64,000 bases of DNA from Bactrocera neohumeralis (GCF_024586455.1 NW_026089624.1:4927341-4991340), one strand, 5' to 3'. Numbered from the stretch's first letter, positions 20,812-33,320 are shown. The notes: generated by a model not told the origin, from the letters alone. Translations and numbers: made by a program.

Positions 20812-21450
20812 CGAACATGGATTACTGCTTAAGGTAATAATGTAATATACGAAGAAATTGTTCAGATCGGTTTACTATAGCATATAGCTGCTATACAAAC
20901 TGAACGATCGGAATTTAGTGCTGGTATGGAAAACTTTTGCATTTGACAAGATATATTCACGAAATTTGGTATAGATTATTTTCTAAGGCAACAATGTTAT
21001 CTCCGAAGAAATTGTTCAGATCAGATAACTGTAGCATATAGCTGCCATACAAACTGAATGATCAGAATCAAATGCTTTCATGGGAAACTTCCTCATTTGA
21101 CGATATATCTTCACGCAATTTGGCATGAGTTATTGTTCGTAGAAATAATGTAATATCGGAAGAAATTCTTCAGATCGGCTCACTATAGCATATATGTAGC
21201 TGTCATACAAACAGAATGATCGGAATCAATGGCTTGTATGGAAAACTTTCGCATTTCACGTGGTATCTTCACTAAATTTGACATGGATTGCTGCTTAAGG
21301 TAATAATATAATCTCCGAAAAACTTGTTCAGATCGGATTACTATAGCATATAGCTTCCATACAAACTAAACACATAGTTACTAAAAGAAATGCACCTGTG
21401 AAGGGTATATTAGCTTCGATGCAGCCGAAGTTAAAGTTTGTTCTTGTTTT
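20812..21450 (+). mobile_element. DINE-1/INE-1-like element, second copy, 5'-truncated
   Basis: It has four diverged tandem units of about 155-160 bp, each with a GAAATTGTTCAGATCGG / ATAGCTGCCATACAAACTGAA core (starting near 20830, 20984, 21140 and 21298). The same terminal CACCTGTGAAGGGTAT, an imperfect hairpin and the TTCTTGTTTT end as the copy at 1717-2444 follow. The microsatellite core and 5' end are missing. Confidence 0.75.
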
Positions 21451-21985
21451 ATTAAACAAAACATATTAAATTGGAAATTAAGGAGTGAAGAATTTTCATT
21501 AATGTGTTATTACTTGTATTTATAGTTGCATGTATTCTACGCCGGTTCGTGTCCGGTGCGTTAATATTAGACGTGTTTTATTTAACCGGCAAATTAAGCT
21601 ACTAGGTTATTTTGTTTGGAAGACTTAGCCAACTTAATTATGTTGGCTTATTATAAATTAATTGCGAATACTGCGTTTCCTCACAAGAAAACACACAAAG
21701 GGGCTTAGAAAATATCCGGGAGCAACAAGGTGAACCAATATTAGAGAAATTAGCTGATCACTTCAAAGAACTGTTGAATGCTGACGGCGTTCATTTTCAC
21801 ACTTATTTGAGCATAAATACGATATGCGATGAAACACAAGAAAATCCAAATCATTTGGAAAGCATAATTATGGGTTTTCTAATAGGGATGATATGATTTC
21901 TAAGTGTCGTTCCGGCCATTCTAAATATGTCATGATCTGTAATTTTTTTTCAATGTATTCAGTAATGTTAATTTGTAATATAATA
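21451..21985. other. Unassigned AT-rich DNA with a possible LINE scrap
   Basis: No complete gene. At 21735-21895 a plus-strand frame reads EPILEKLADHFKELLNADG and continues to NHLESII, reminiscent of the linker before RT in RTE-like LINEs, but it is too short to assign. Confidence 0.3.
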
Positions 21986-22620
21986 TAATTTATAATTTGA
22001 TCATGGAAAGATACACGCAAGAACAACGCTTACAATTTTATTGTCAAAATAATCATTCTCGAATTGCAGCTTTTCAGGCGCTTTTAGCATTTTACGACCG
22101 TAATAATCGTCCATGTTTCATATGCAGTAAATATGTAAACAAAACTGTAGATTCTGGTGCGAAAAAATTCCACAAATTATTCATGAACAACCATTACATT
22201 CACCAAAATGTACAGTTTGGTGTGGTTTTTGGTTTGGTGGAATCATCGGTCCGTACTTCATTCGAAATGACGCTCTTGACACCTTTACTGTCAATGGATA
22301 GAGGTATCGATGGTAACCAACTTTTTATGACCGCGATTGAAGAAACTTGAAAACATCGGCTACGTGCCACACAGCACCTGCAACATCCGAATTATTGTGA
22401 GGAAAGTTTGAAGATTCCATTATTGTAAGAAATTGTGACATTGAATGTTCTCCAAGAAGTTGTGATTTAATACCTTTAAACTACTTCTCGTGGGGTTATT
22501 TGAAGTCATTAGTCTCTAGTAATAAACCAGACTCTTCACGCTTTAGAACTCAATATTGAACGTGCTTTTGACGTAGGAAGAAGAAATGCGACTACTGGCC
22601 GTGTTTGACATGACAACACT
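21986..22620 (+). pseudogene. Mariner-like (DUF4817-type) transposase remnant
   Basis: It starts MERYTQEQRLQFYCQNNHS, matching the helix-turn-helix start of the element at 58367. Further right, broken frames resemble the VTVWCGLWFGG..GPYF and FSWGYLKS blocks of the same family. The catalytic core is largely deleted or shifted, and stops are frequent. It is old and inactive. Confidence 0.6.
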
Positions 22621-22809
22621 GACTGAACGAAAGGACTGCGAACTAAAGAGACGAGAAACCGGCATTAGGGCTGGATAACGGAAGATAAACAATAAAATGA
22701 CAATTGTAATTTAAATAAAAAGTGCAATATTTTAAACTATGAATAAAAGAAAAATAAATACATATAATTAAATAATAATTTAACAAAGATATAAACAAGG
22801 AGTGTTATT

Positions 22810-22990
22810 TTTCTTTACTGGTGTAGAAAACGCTTACGCGGTTATGGCCAAGTTAACAACAGCGCGCCAGTCGTTTCTTCTTTTCGAAAGGTAACGCCAA
22901 TTGGAGATGCCAAGCGAAGCCAGGTTCTTCTCCACCTGGTCTTTCCAACGGAGTGGAGGTCTTCCTCTTCCTCTGCTTCCCTCGGCGGGT
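22810..22990 (-). mobile_element. RTE 3' end fragment (part of copy D)
   Basis: The minus strand encodes GSRGRGRPPLRWKDQVEKNL and ISNWRYLSKRRNDWRAVVN, the C-terminal end of the RTE ORF, with the 3' tail near 22810. It joins an unrelated LINE at a GTAGGTAGGTAGG run (22988-23000). Copy D proper resumes at 24121 after losing about 370 bp. Confidence 0.8.
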
Positions 22991-24120
22991 AGGTAGGTAG
23001 GAGTGCAGTCCTGTTTTCTTTCGGGCTCAATTAGCACTCGTTGCGCCATTTTGATGCAATATGCCTAGACCTTTTGTATCTGCTATCATATTCCACATTC
23101 TCTTTCAAACCATTTTGAGGTTTCGATGAAGCTACTTATGTCTGATATGCTTTTAGTAGAAATCCATTCAAGGATTGGTGCTTGATGGATTCCATGTGTT
23201 CGTGTCGGATCTGTGAAAGGGCTGGGCATTCACAGAGGAAGTGGAAAATTGTTTCCTTGTTCCCTACTATTCCGCAGCCTCGGCAGATGTGGTTGTAGGG
23301 CATAGCCATTTTGGATTTATGGTAGCTGTTACTCTGTAGATACTTTTCCTAGACCTATTTAATAAGTCGTTAGCTCTTTTCTTGTCATAAGTTGGCCATA
23401 ATTGTTTAGTTATGATGCATTTTGTTATGTCTTCCCATCTGTTATTTGCAACTTCTTAAAATTGTCTCTTGATCTGTCTTCTGATCGATCCTAGCGGGCT
23501 TGTTATTAGCTCCGCCTCGGACTCGTTAAGGAAAGCTCTGCCTTTGCCAACTCATCAGTTCCTCCAGTTCAAGTCTAGTTGGAACTTGTCTTTCATTGAG
23601 CTTAGTGCTTTCTTGCAAATGTGGACTATACTGGAATTTGTCATGGGCGAAGACGCTTTACGTATAGTCTCGTGGTTTTCCAATAGAACTTTGAAGGCCT
23701 TTTCTATGTACTGAGCATTTCCGCTTGGAAGATGCTAGCCGAGTACGGTAGATGGATAGACAGAGAAATGTCTAGATCAACGTAAAATACCCCCGTAACT
23801 ACTCCGCAGTCCATTTTGGACCCGCCGGTATAGACTGATATGGTATCTTCTTCCTATATTGAGCCTCTTCTCCATTCTCGTCTAGAGGGTATCCTCACCT
23901 GGAAGTGTCTATTGAAGTTCAGCTCTGGGAGAATGTCGTCTGATTTATTAATGTTGAACTTGTTTAGGACTCCACTATGTCATAGTTCTGTTGATTCCAA
24001 CCACCCAATTATTTTATTCTTATAGCTGAAATGCTGCTGTTTTGTGAATAAACATTGAGCGCGTCAGTCGGGCATGACGTGATTGCACCAGTAACACCTA
24101 CATATGCTGCTCTTTGTATT
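22991..24120 (-). pseudogene. RNase H-bearing LINE fragment (I/R1/LOA-type), minus
   Basis: Minus-strand frames read VYTGGSKMDCGVVTGV and SIFQAEM (RNase H block with the first Asp replaced by Gly: TGGS for TDGS), and later NHICRGCGIVGNKETIFHFLCECP, a cysteine/histidine knuckle as found after RNase H in several LINE clades. Many stops. It separates the two parts of RTE copy D. Confidence 0.65.
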
Positions 24121-26757
24121 CCATTTCTCAATTTCCCACTCAGTCAGAGGTAGCACATGTCGGCAAGAGCAATCCTGCGTTGGATTTTCAGGCTGACATT
24201 GTTGGTGATGTTTATACTGGTTTCTAAATAGACGAAATTATCTACAACTTCAAAGTTATGACTGTCAACAGTGACGTGAGTGCCAAGTCGCGAGCGCGAC
24301 GACTGTTTGTTTGATGACAGAAGATATTTCGTCTTGCCCTCGTTCACTACCAGACCCATTTCCTTCGCTTCCTTGTCCAGTCTGGAGAAAGCACAACTAA
24401 CGGCGCGGGTGTTGAGGCCGATGATATCAATATCATCGGCATACGCCAACAGCTGTACACTCTTATAAAAGATTGTACCTGTTCGATTAAGTTCTGCAGC
24501 TCGAACACTTTTTTCCAGCAGCAGATTGAAGAAGTCGCACGATAGGGAGTCGCCTTGTTTGAAACCTCGTTTAGTATTGAACGCCTCGGAGAGGTCCTTC
24601 CCGATTCTAATGGAGATTAATGGTGTTGCAGTGGCAGTTTACACAGCCGTATTAGTTTTGCGGGGATACCAAATTCAGGCATCGCGGCATAAAGGCTGCT
24701 CCTTTTCGTGCTTTCGAAAGCAGCTTTGAAATCGACGAAGAGGTGGAGTGTGTCGATTCTCTATTCACGGGTCTTTTCCAAAATTTGCTGCATGGTGAAT
24801 ATCTGGTCGGTTGTTGATTTGCCAGGTCTAAAGCCACACTGATAAGGTCCATTCAGTTTGTTGACGGTGGGCTTTAATCTTTCACACAATACGCTCGATA
24901 TAACCTTATAAGCGATGTTGAGGGGGCTTATCCCACGGTAGTTGGCGCAGATTGTGGGGTCTCCCTTTAAGTGGATTAAGCAGAGCACACCTAAATTTCA
25001 ATCGTTGGGCATGTTTTCATCCTACCATATTTTACAAAAAAGCTGATGCATGCTCCTTATCAGTTCTTCGCCGACTTGTTTGAATAGCTCGGCCGGCAAT
25101 CCATCGGCCTCCGTTGCGTTTTCAATTGGGTAATCGTGTACACCTTTTCCTGGCGTTGTGGAGAAGTGTTCCCTCAATAAGTTTAGTATGCTCTTGGCAT
25201 CGGTCACTAGGTCACCTCTTTGCGTTTCACCAGAGTATGCTCCGGTTTTAAAACCTTCTTTTAGCCGCCGCATTTTTTCATAGATTTTTCGAGCATTACC
25301 TCTGTCGACCAGCTTGTCAAGCTCTTCATATTCACGCATTTCGGCCTCTTTCTTTTTCTGTCTGCAAATGTATCTCGCTTCCCTTTTCAACTCTCGGTAT
25401 CTATCCCATCCCGCACGTGTTGTGGTCGATCGTAACGTTGCGAGGTAGTCAGCCTGTTTTCTCTCCGCTGCGACACGCCACTCCTCGTCGTACCAGCTGT
25501 TCTTTTGCATTTTCCGAAGACCAATGGTTTCGGAAGCAGCTGTACGTAAGAAGTTTGAAATGCCGTCCCACAGTTCCCTTATACCGAGTTGTTGACGAGT
25601 GCTCTCAGAGAGCAGGAGTGCTAACCGAGTAGAAAATCGTTCTGCTGTCTGTTGTGATTACAGCTTCTCGACGTCGAACCTTCATTGTGTTTGTTGAGAT
25701 GCGCTTGTTGCTGCACAGAGATGGGTGCGAATCTTAGCTGCAAACAAGATAGTAGTCCGAGTCGATGTTAGGACCTCGGAGCGTACGTGCGTCTAGAACA
25801 CTGGAGACGTTTCTTCCGTCTATCACAACATAATCGATCTGGTAGTTGGCTTTTCGATCCGGAGACAGCCAGGTAGCTTGGTGTATTTTCTTGCGCTGGA
25901 ATCTAGTACCACAGATAATCATATTTCGAGCCTCGCGAAGTCGATCAGCCTCAACCCATTTGGGGATGTTTCCTCGTGGAGGCTGAATTTAGCGACGGTC
26001 TTGCCAAAGATACCTTCGTTGCCCACCCAGCGCTCATAGGTGTGCTCCAAGCGCTCATAGAAAGCATCTTGGGTCACATCGTCCTTTTCTTCCGTCGGGG
26101 CATGGGCGCAAATCAGCGATATGTTGAAGAACCTCGCTGTGGTGCGGATTGTGGCTAGACGTTCATTCACCGGAATGAATGATAGTACTCGGCAACAGAG
26201 TCTCTCTCTCACCACGAATCCCACACCAAACTTGCGCTCCTTTATATGGCCACTGTAGGAAATGCCACAAGGAGCTACTCGTCTCAGTCCTTGTCCCGTC
26301 CATCGCATTTCGTGGTCGGCGGTGATGTCAGCCTTCACTCTTACGAGGACATCAACCAGCTGGGCAGCGGCACCTTCCCAATTAAGGGACCGGACATTCC
26401 AGGTACATGCCCTAAAATCGTAGTCCTTTATTCGTTTGCCATGGTTGTCATCAAAAGGGGGGTCTCTCATCTGAGGTTTGTTGTTCTTTTTCATTGGTAC
26501 TGTTTTTACTGTTTTTTACGTGGCGGGCTCCAAACTCTGCGCGCAACCCTGTGGAGGGGATGTTTCGCCTTCTCACTTAAGCTCGCCTTCAAAAGGATGT
26601 TGTTAGGCTACCCAGAGGATACTTAGTCAAAGAACGGAAGTCGTGAGCTGCTTGAGGCATATGTAAAAGAATCGGCCAACCGGCCACTCCCAAGTGAATG
26701 GCGATCAGAAAACTTTCCTCACTTGCGTGAACTTCTACACATGACTCCATCCTCCAC
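24121..26757 (-). mobile_element. RTE-clade LINE, copy D (minus)
   Basis: The 5' end GGAGGATGGAGTCATG (minus) is at 26757. Frames cover endonuclease (26494-25734), linker (25510-25022) and RT (24988-24144; ANYRGISPLNIAYKVISS, CGFRPGKSTTDQI, AYADDIDIIG). Part of the endonuclease around LGDFNA is deleted near 26030, and a linker/RT deletion lies near 25130. Stops break the RT. The element's 3' end is the piece at 22810-22990. Confidence 0.8.
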
Positions 26758-26767
26758 TGTTGAAAAT

Positions 26768-27046
26768 TAAAATTTTCAGCAGGATAATGACCCCAATCAT
26801 ACCGCAAGAGTTAGGAAAAGTTTGTTAGAAGATAAACGAATTAAAGTTCTCAATTGGCCACCGCAGTCACCGGAGCTCAACCCAATAGAACACCTTTGAG
26901 GGGAACTGAAAGGTTCTTGGCAAGCAGTGATTCAGTTCCCCGAGACCTTGACGAACTTTGGCAACAATTGACAGTGCATTGGAACAAAATCACAATAGGA
27001 GCCTGCCAGAAACTAATAAGCAGAATAGGTGGTTATATGATATATT
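26768..27046 (+). pseudogene. Tc1-like transposase C-terminal half
   Basis: The plus strand reads FQQDNDPNHTARVRKSLLED and then LNWPPQSPELNPIEHL, the second-Asp (QQDN) and Glu (NPIEHLW) blocks of DD34E Tc1 transposases. The Trp codon after EHL is a TGA stop, and a frameshift follows near 26945. The first Asp and the DNA-binding domain are missing because RTE copy D adjoins at 26757. Confidence 0.8.
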
Positions 27047-28830
27047 GAGGGCAAACTTTATTTTCGAATTGTTTTACTCTTCGAATGCAATACGCTTTGG
27101 TTTTTGAAAATGTTAACCTTCCCTTTTGTTAATAAAAAATATTTCGATTTGATTTTGTTTTTATTTTGTCTTTTATCCTTGATTATGTTAATACACCGCA
27201 AACATTTGATCAATTATTGGAGGAAAATACATTATCACGAATGTGAGCTATATCGTTGCTAACAACAATCCATTGCACAATTCATTTTGTGTCGAATAGT
27301 TTAAAGAGAGAAAAAATTTGTAACAGATTTGACTTTTTAAATATGCCATTCTTTTAAATATTATTAGGCAATTAGAGTTGTAATGTGTATAAATTTTTTT
27401 GTGAAAAATTTAGAATTAAATTGAAATAATTTTGAAGACTTAAGTAAGTTTTTTTACATGCAAAACCAATAAATCATTATTACATAATTGCTTACAAGTA
27501 AGTTATCAGTTTCCAGCTTTTTATGATTAATATTTTAAACTCTTTCAAAGATGAAAGAACACAAACATAGAGAAGACTATGGCAATCAACCATGTCGAAT
27601 CAACTTTTTGGTCAACCATATGATTTCGAATTCGACGTAGCCTTGTTATACATATACGAACGTTGATTGGAATTTTAGACGCAAATCTAAATACGCATAC
27701 GTATGAATAATTCATGTTAACATTCTTTGTATCTATTTATAGCGAAAAACAAATATAAAAGTTTATATGAAATTTAAAAAGTTTATTGTTTCCTGCCCAA
27801 TATCAACAAAACTCAATCAGGGTCCCGTCAATCAGCTGTTATTGAAGAAGCCGGGATGCCAGAAAAAAAGCGCTAAAACGAACTGCCAAAATCAGTGCGT
27901 AGTTGATATTCTGTATAAATGGATGACAATAGTGTGGGAATGGAACGATATGGCAGCATAAAAGAGGCAGAAGGAGAAGAAGTATAACAGCAAGACGAAT
28001 AAGAAGTGTATGACGTGCGGAAAGATAGAGCTGAATTAATTTTAACATAAATAGTTTTTCGTGTGTATTCTTGGAATCAATAGTTTTGTTTAATAAACCG
28101 CATTATTAATTTGTTAAATATAATTAATGTTGTTCACATAATTGATCTTGTCCACAGTAGTTTGTAAAATTATTTATATATGTGGGTGATATAGGCCTAC
28201 CGAGCACCCAAAACTAACTTCGGTAGTTCGCGCCTTTTTCATACCTCAATGATGGTGTGGAAATTGCAAAATTTCTAAATAAATATTTAATAATGCCCAA
28301 TTTATTGAAAGTGGCATAACTGATGAATACTACTTGTATAAAAAATGCGCATTTTGACAGCGCTCTCACCAAACGAAGAGTTTCGTATCATTTTATCTTT
28401 GAAGTAGGCATCATTGTATAAAACTACAAGTAATCAATCCAAAAATTTTCACTAACTAATACGTAAGGAATTTATTCGGTTTGGCATAGGTAATGTGTTA
28501 ATATTCCTCTTTTATTACACATTTGGTAAGGGTTGCCTAATAATATTCCACTACTAAAATGACCAAATGAACCAAATATGGTATAGTGTGTTGCCCGAAT
28601 AAAGAGATTCCCAAATTATTTGTGCTTGTAAATGAGCAAATAATTGCTAAACGTCAAAAAATGTCAAGGTTCAAGAGGGTTTGACGTTTAGTAATGGAAC
28701 GTCAACCAGAGGATCGCAATCTAAGAAATTTTATAGATACATATACTCTATATAAAATACATTGGCCGACAAATTCGGCATAAAATTTGTTAGAAAAACG
28801 AAAATCATTATATGTATGTAGTACTCGTAT
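27047..28830. other. AT-rich DNA without a recognisable gene
   Basis: Short frames only. A GAGGCAGAAGGAGAAGAAG run lies at 27964-27984. A short inverted repeat lies at 28643-28695 (listed separately). This may be the least TE-dominated stretch in the window, but I cannot point to a host exon. Confidence 0.4.
28643..28695. repeat. Short inverted repeat (16-bp arms, 1 mismatch)
   Basis: ATTGCTAAACGTCAAA (28643-28658) is mirrored by TTTGACGTTTAGTAAT (28680-28695) with a 21-bp spacer, itself containing TGTCAAGG. It could be a small hairpin or the ends of a very short MITE-like element. Confidence 0.6.
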
Positions 28831-29825
28831 ATGCGAGTTTGGTTAGTATCGACCCGATATTGTCCTTTAACTATTATCACTAAGGTACTTCACATACAAT
28901 CACCAATCATTTGGAGCAAAGTCAGCTGGATGTTTGAAAATCCTGGAAATAGTTATAAAGAGGCTAGATCAAGTTTTCGGTGAAATTTGTCCATTTTAGG
29001 CGCAAATATACACTGTCATGATTAAAAGACGCTCTCCCAATTTCATTGATATAAAGCAGGATAAATTCACCTCGCCGAAAATCTTTATATTAGGTATATG
29101 GGGCCTCAGAGCAGTATTACCCGATAAGACCAATTTTAGACATTCAGACATACCATTGACAGAGAAGGATTATCCCCGAATTTCAATTATATATCTCACA
29201 CATCGACCGATATTTTCGGTCAAAAGTCAACTACAGATACTGGGGTCCACATATTCGGTACCTAGGGTCTTGAACAGTTTTGGTTGGCCTTGGATAATTT
29301 TTGGTCAAATTACTGGAAAATTTTATTCCGTTATATTAATTACTTCTTGATTTTTTTACTAGAAAGTAAAAGAATCAAATGGAATTGAAAAATTTGTTAT
29401 ATGGGAAAGATGCGTCGTTATAGTCCGACTTCGCACTACCATATAGGAAAATGAGAAGAATGCTACGTACTACATTTAATCGATATGGGGTGGAGCGCTG
29501 CCACGCCCATTGTCTATTTTTCGTACCGGCTCTAATAAAGCCTTGTAATACCATCCCGGAGGTAAATTTTATTGCACTTTTAGTAGTTTTGAACATTACC
29601 GTTATTTGGAGAGTTAGCGGAGTTACCTAACGATTTCATCCATTTTTACACTTCGGTAGGATTTCTTATAATATTCGAGCTTAGCAAATTTGGTTGTTGT
29701 AGCTTTAGTGGTTTAGAAGTTATTAAAATCTATAAGAAAGAAACCTATAAGAATACATAGCCATGCCCACTTTTCAAAATTTTTTACTCCCATGTGCTCC
29801 TCTGCACCTAATTACAGCTTCAATA

Positions 29826-30369
29826 CTGTGATCAAATTGAAAGGTGAATTTTGTCCATTTCATCTCCTTCAAAGTAATCCCCTCCCGCTGCAATACACTT
29901 ATGCCAATGAATTTTCCAGTCATCATAGCACATGGAAAAATCCTCCGTCGTGATGACCATCAGAGCCTTCTTCGATTCAGCTTTTATATCCTCAATTGAG
30001 TCGAAACGTCTCCTCGGAGTGGTCATGTGAATTTGCTGAATAGCCAAAAGTTACACGAAGGTAAATCAGGCGAATGCGGTGTTTCGGCACGATATTAGTT
30101 GAAAATGTGGCGAAATGATCACGAATAACCAATGCAAACCATCTCATACTGTACTATTGCTCTTTTTTGTCCAATAAACTCAGATATAGTACAAATCAAA
30201 AAATTCACTTTTAGAGCCTTACAAATGACGCATATCTCAAATACTAATGAATATTTTGACGTGAAATTTAAATAGATGTCACTAACAGTACTACCAACTT
30301 CCTGAAAAAAAATTACCGATACGAAAAACACGCGAAGTGTAAATTAAGAACACTTTAATTTGATCACAG
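29826..30369 (-). mobile_element. Mariner deletion derivative, 544 bp, TA target duplication
   Basis: The termini are inverted repeats: CTGTGATCAAATTGAAAGGTG on the left (first 20 bases: CTGTGATCAAATTGAAAGGT) and a right end whose reverse complement starts CTGTGATCAAATTAAAGTG. TA dinucleotides flank both ends (29824-29825 and 30370-30371). It keeps the 5' leader and the last ~70 codons of transposase; the middle is deleted. Confidence 0.85.
29832..30047 (-). pseudogene. C-terminal 71 codons of mariner transposase
   Basis: The minus strand reads RRRFDSIEDIKAESKKALM and later WHKCIAAGGDYFEGDEMD, the conserved C-terminus of a mariner group (R-F-x-S-I-E-x-I-K and W-x-K-C-I-A-x-G-G-D-Y-F-E-G-D). 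It is missing everything upstream, including the catalytic Asp residues. The first Met is probably not a natural start. Confidence 0.85.
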
Positions 30370-30684
30370 TAGTATACCTTAATTTAGTACTTGGTTATGG
30401 CACTTTATATGTTTTCGGTTAATGTCGAATTGTGGGCGTGACAGTAGTCCGATTACGCCCATCTAGAACTCGATTTTTTTTTGTTCCAAGGAACCTGCAC
30501 ACCAAGTTTCATCAAGATATCTCAACTTTTACTCAAGTTACAGCTTGCACCGACCGACGGACAGAAAGACAGTCATCCGGATTTCAACTTTTCTCGTAAT
30601 CCTGATCATTTATTTATATATAATCCTATATCTTCTCGCTTAGTTTTATGTGATACGTACAGCCCTTAGGTAAATAAAACTAAA

Positions 30685-30714
30685 ATACTCTGTAGCAACT
30701 GGTTGCAAGAGTAT
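30685..30714. repeat. Terminal stem-loop of the dispersed repeat
   Basis: ATACTCT and AGAGTAT form an outer stem, and GCAAC and GTTGC an inner stem around TG. Helentron-type non-autonomous elements end with such hairpins, so this could be the 3' end of the surrounding repeat. Confidence 0.55.
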
Positions 30715-30720
30715 AAAAAT

Positions 30721-31234
30721 AAACTCATCAAAAATAAAGGAAGTAATGGGATACCGTAATAAATGTTGGGTGTTTTAATTTAAATTAAGGCCGCCAATGG
30801 TCGAAATTCCACCAGTAGAAATTGTAATTTATTAACAATGTTAATAGTATTTAAATTTTATTGAAGAATTTGAACAAAATGTGAAAGAATTTTAATTATC
30901 TCTCGAATTGAAGTGCTAACTACTAATTAACCTTGGGAAAACATGGTAAGAAAATTCAAATATTCAACAATGCGCTTGACATGTACCTAAAATATCTAAC
31001 TCACTAAAATAAAATGAATTTTGTCAATTAAGTTTTTGTTAAAAGTAACATACATAAGCATACAAAGAAAACTGAAAATATTCGATCACCTCGCAAAGAA
31101 GAAATTTCATCGACCAATGAAAACGCGCCACCGCGTCAGAAACCACACTAATTCTTAAGGAAATTAATTTTTTTTATTTAATTGAAGTACAAACGATACA
31201 TTTAAGTTCTGAAAATTACATCATTGATATGGTC
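30721..31234. other. AT-rich spacer, nothing recognised
   Basis: No open frame of interest and no repeat that I can match within the window. It is the immediate upstream flank of the LTR at 31235. Confidence 0.4.
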
Positions 31235-31703
31235 TGTTGCGTCAAGCGACTTATATATGTCCAAAGCTAAAATGAAAAAACATTAAGTTAAAATTAAATA
31301 CATTTTTTAAATTTTATATTTGAATTATAAAGTTTTCTTTTTATTTTGTAAAAATACCTACCCTAATAATAACATACTCACCTTAATCTAGTACTATAAG
31401 TTAACAAAAGTAATTATACTCACCTCTTTTTTATACATACATATGTACATACTTACATTCAAACTGTTTTATCCTGTTAGCTTAAGTTTTAGGACAAATG
31501 AAATATAAACTGGACTAAAGAAATTAATAGTAATTAGACCGCAATCGAATTCGCACGCGTTTCTCCTTTTTTCGTCATAATTTCGCAGTTATCGGTACAG
31601 GCAATTGGTGAATTTCTAAGTGAAATATTTAAAAAAATTTAACAATTGAAATCACGCATCCCAAAGCAATTTTAATTCTCAAAAACGCTTGAGAAATTTC
31701 TGA
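31235..31703 (+). repeat. 5' LTR of Bel/Pao copy 2
   Basis: It starts TGTTGCGTCAAGCGAC and is a diverged plus-strand copy of the LTR at 2616-3060 (shared start, ACTCACCTC middle block, and a CTCAAAAACGCTTGAGAAA end). Gag begins 160 bp downstream at 31866 in the same orientation, which fits a 5' LTR. The end near 31703 is approximate because the primer site is decayed. Confidence 0.6.
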
Positions 31704-31865
31704 TTTTTTTTCGCGTTTAATTTTCTAATTGTGATATTGCTCATTTTGAGTTATTTCTTTCGTTTGGTTTTTTCGTTCAATTGCACGGTACTGGGAATCG
31801 ATACTTTTCTTTTCGTTCTCATCAATCGATTTCCAACTTTTCCGAATTTATTTAAAAAAATCAAA

Positions 31866-33320
31866 ATGAGCAAGCCAAAGCCTACAATCGCCAACCTTTC
31901 TCCAAGTAAGGTGTTTACAGACTTAAAGTCATTAAAGCGTCAAAGGACGGTGGCGAAAAATAGTATTTTGCGAATAAAGACGGGCCTTTTAGAAAAAACC
32001 ATGCCGATAGATCCAATTGAATTGGAATGTCGGCTCGACATACATACTAAATTCACATAGTGAAAAGCTAATGAAATGCCAATCTAAAATTGAGGAGATT
32101 GATGAAGACGATATGGCCCGAGGGGAGTTAGAGGACATATAAATATAAATATTTTGGCCAAAAATAGAACGTCTATTGCCGAAACATTTTTCGTAGCTTC
32201 TCACAGCTCAAGGCTCCCTAAAATGAATTTGCCGAAATTCAAGGGAGAATATTCAGAATTTAAAAATTATATGAGTTTGTTTAAGAGCTTGGTTCATAAT
32301 GATCCAAGTATCCCAGATATTGAAAAATTTAACCATTTGGTAAATTGTCTGTCTGGAGAAGCTTTGGGAACAGTCAAGGCATTTCAAATGTCTGATGAAA
32401 ATTATCCGAAGGCATTGGCAAGTCTCAAAAAGGTCTATGATAAAAAATGCTTGAAATTTTTCAACAAAATCCTAAGGCCATCAGCACCTTCATTACGAAC
32501 GATGATCGATGAAGTGTCTGCTGTTTATGACTCATTGCTATCTCTGGGCGATAAGAAGCAAATAACAAACGCTATTATAATACATATAGTTATGACAAAG
32601 GTTGATACTGCCACCCGATCCAAGTGGGAAGAGCAACTTGACTACGCCCACGTATCATTAAGGAAGGATTGCGAAAACACTTTAAATATAAGATTTGAGC
32701 AGTTAGCAGCGGAAGGAGCATCTTGTTCGGGGACGAATCTTGGAGCCACAACCAACATGAGCCACATGAAGCAGTCACATATGGACAGGACAAAATCAGC
32801 TTTAGTAGCTGCAGATACAAAGCAGCCAACTTGTCAAAAGTGCAAGTCAAAGGAACACCCTTTAACTGCCTGCCCCACTTTCAAGGCGCTTCCGGTACAA
32901 CAGAGGTTCGAGCTCGTGAAATCGGTGCCCTTATACGTAAATTTGCTTGCGTAAGGGGCATACTGTATCCAAGTGCAGAGCGGATTGATGTCGGATATGC
33001 AATCGATCGCATCAGACATTGTTGCACCAGTATCCGGTTTCCTTCACCGCCGCAACCATCAACCACACATGCAATGCATACAGCGAGTAGCGCGTTTGTT
33101 AAGTTGCGGGTAAATAATTACGAATTTTCGGCGGAATTCTGGATAATGCGTTGCATTTCGGCTAATCATCCAGACCATAACATAAATATTAATGGCTGGA
33201 ACTCCGCACAATATTAAATTGGCGGATCCAGAATTCCATAAATCAAAAAATATTGATATCTTATTGGGTGCAGAAACCTTTTTCGATCTGTTAGCGGTTG
33301 GCCAAATTAAAAGTGGCCCT
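31866..33320 (+). pseudogene. Bel/Pao copy 2 gag and protease
   Basis: An ATG at 31866 opens MSKPKPTIANLSPSKVF. After a frameshift near 32050 a 266-codon frame (32154-32954) reads RLPKMNLPKFKGEYSEFKNY and YPKALASLKKVYDKK, the DUF1759 gag domain, and then a CQKCKSKEHPLTACPTFKAL knuckle. Downstream, frames shift and show the protease C-terminal part (IDILLGAETFFDLLAVGQIK). It is degraded but much better kept than copy 1. Confidence 0.8.

Larger units (their letters stand above)
28831..30720. repeat. Dispersed non-coding repeat of the fly type, split by a mariner
   Basis: The text includes GGAGCGCTGCCACGCCCATT, AAGATATCTCAACTTTTACTC, a GACGGACAGAAAGACAG mini-microsatellite (about 30557) and a terminal stem-loop at 30685-30714. 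This style of long non-coding repeat is common in fly genomes. I cannot name the family. A 544-bp mariner derivative is inserted at 29826-30369. Confidence 0.45.

Noticed and set aside
29018..29350. 110-codon frame as a host gene
   Set aside because: It lies in a dispersed non-coding repeat style common in flies and has no domain or codon signal.
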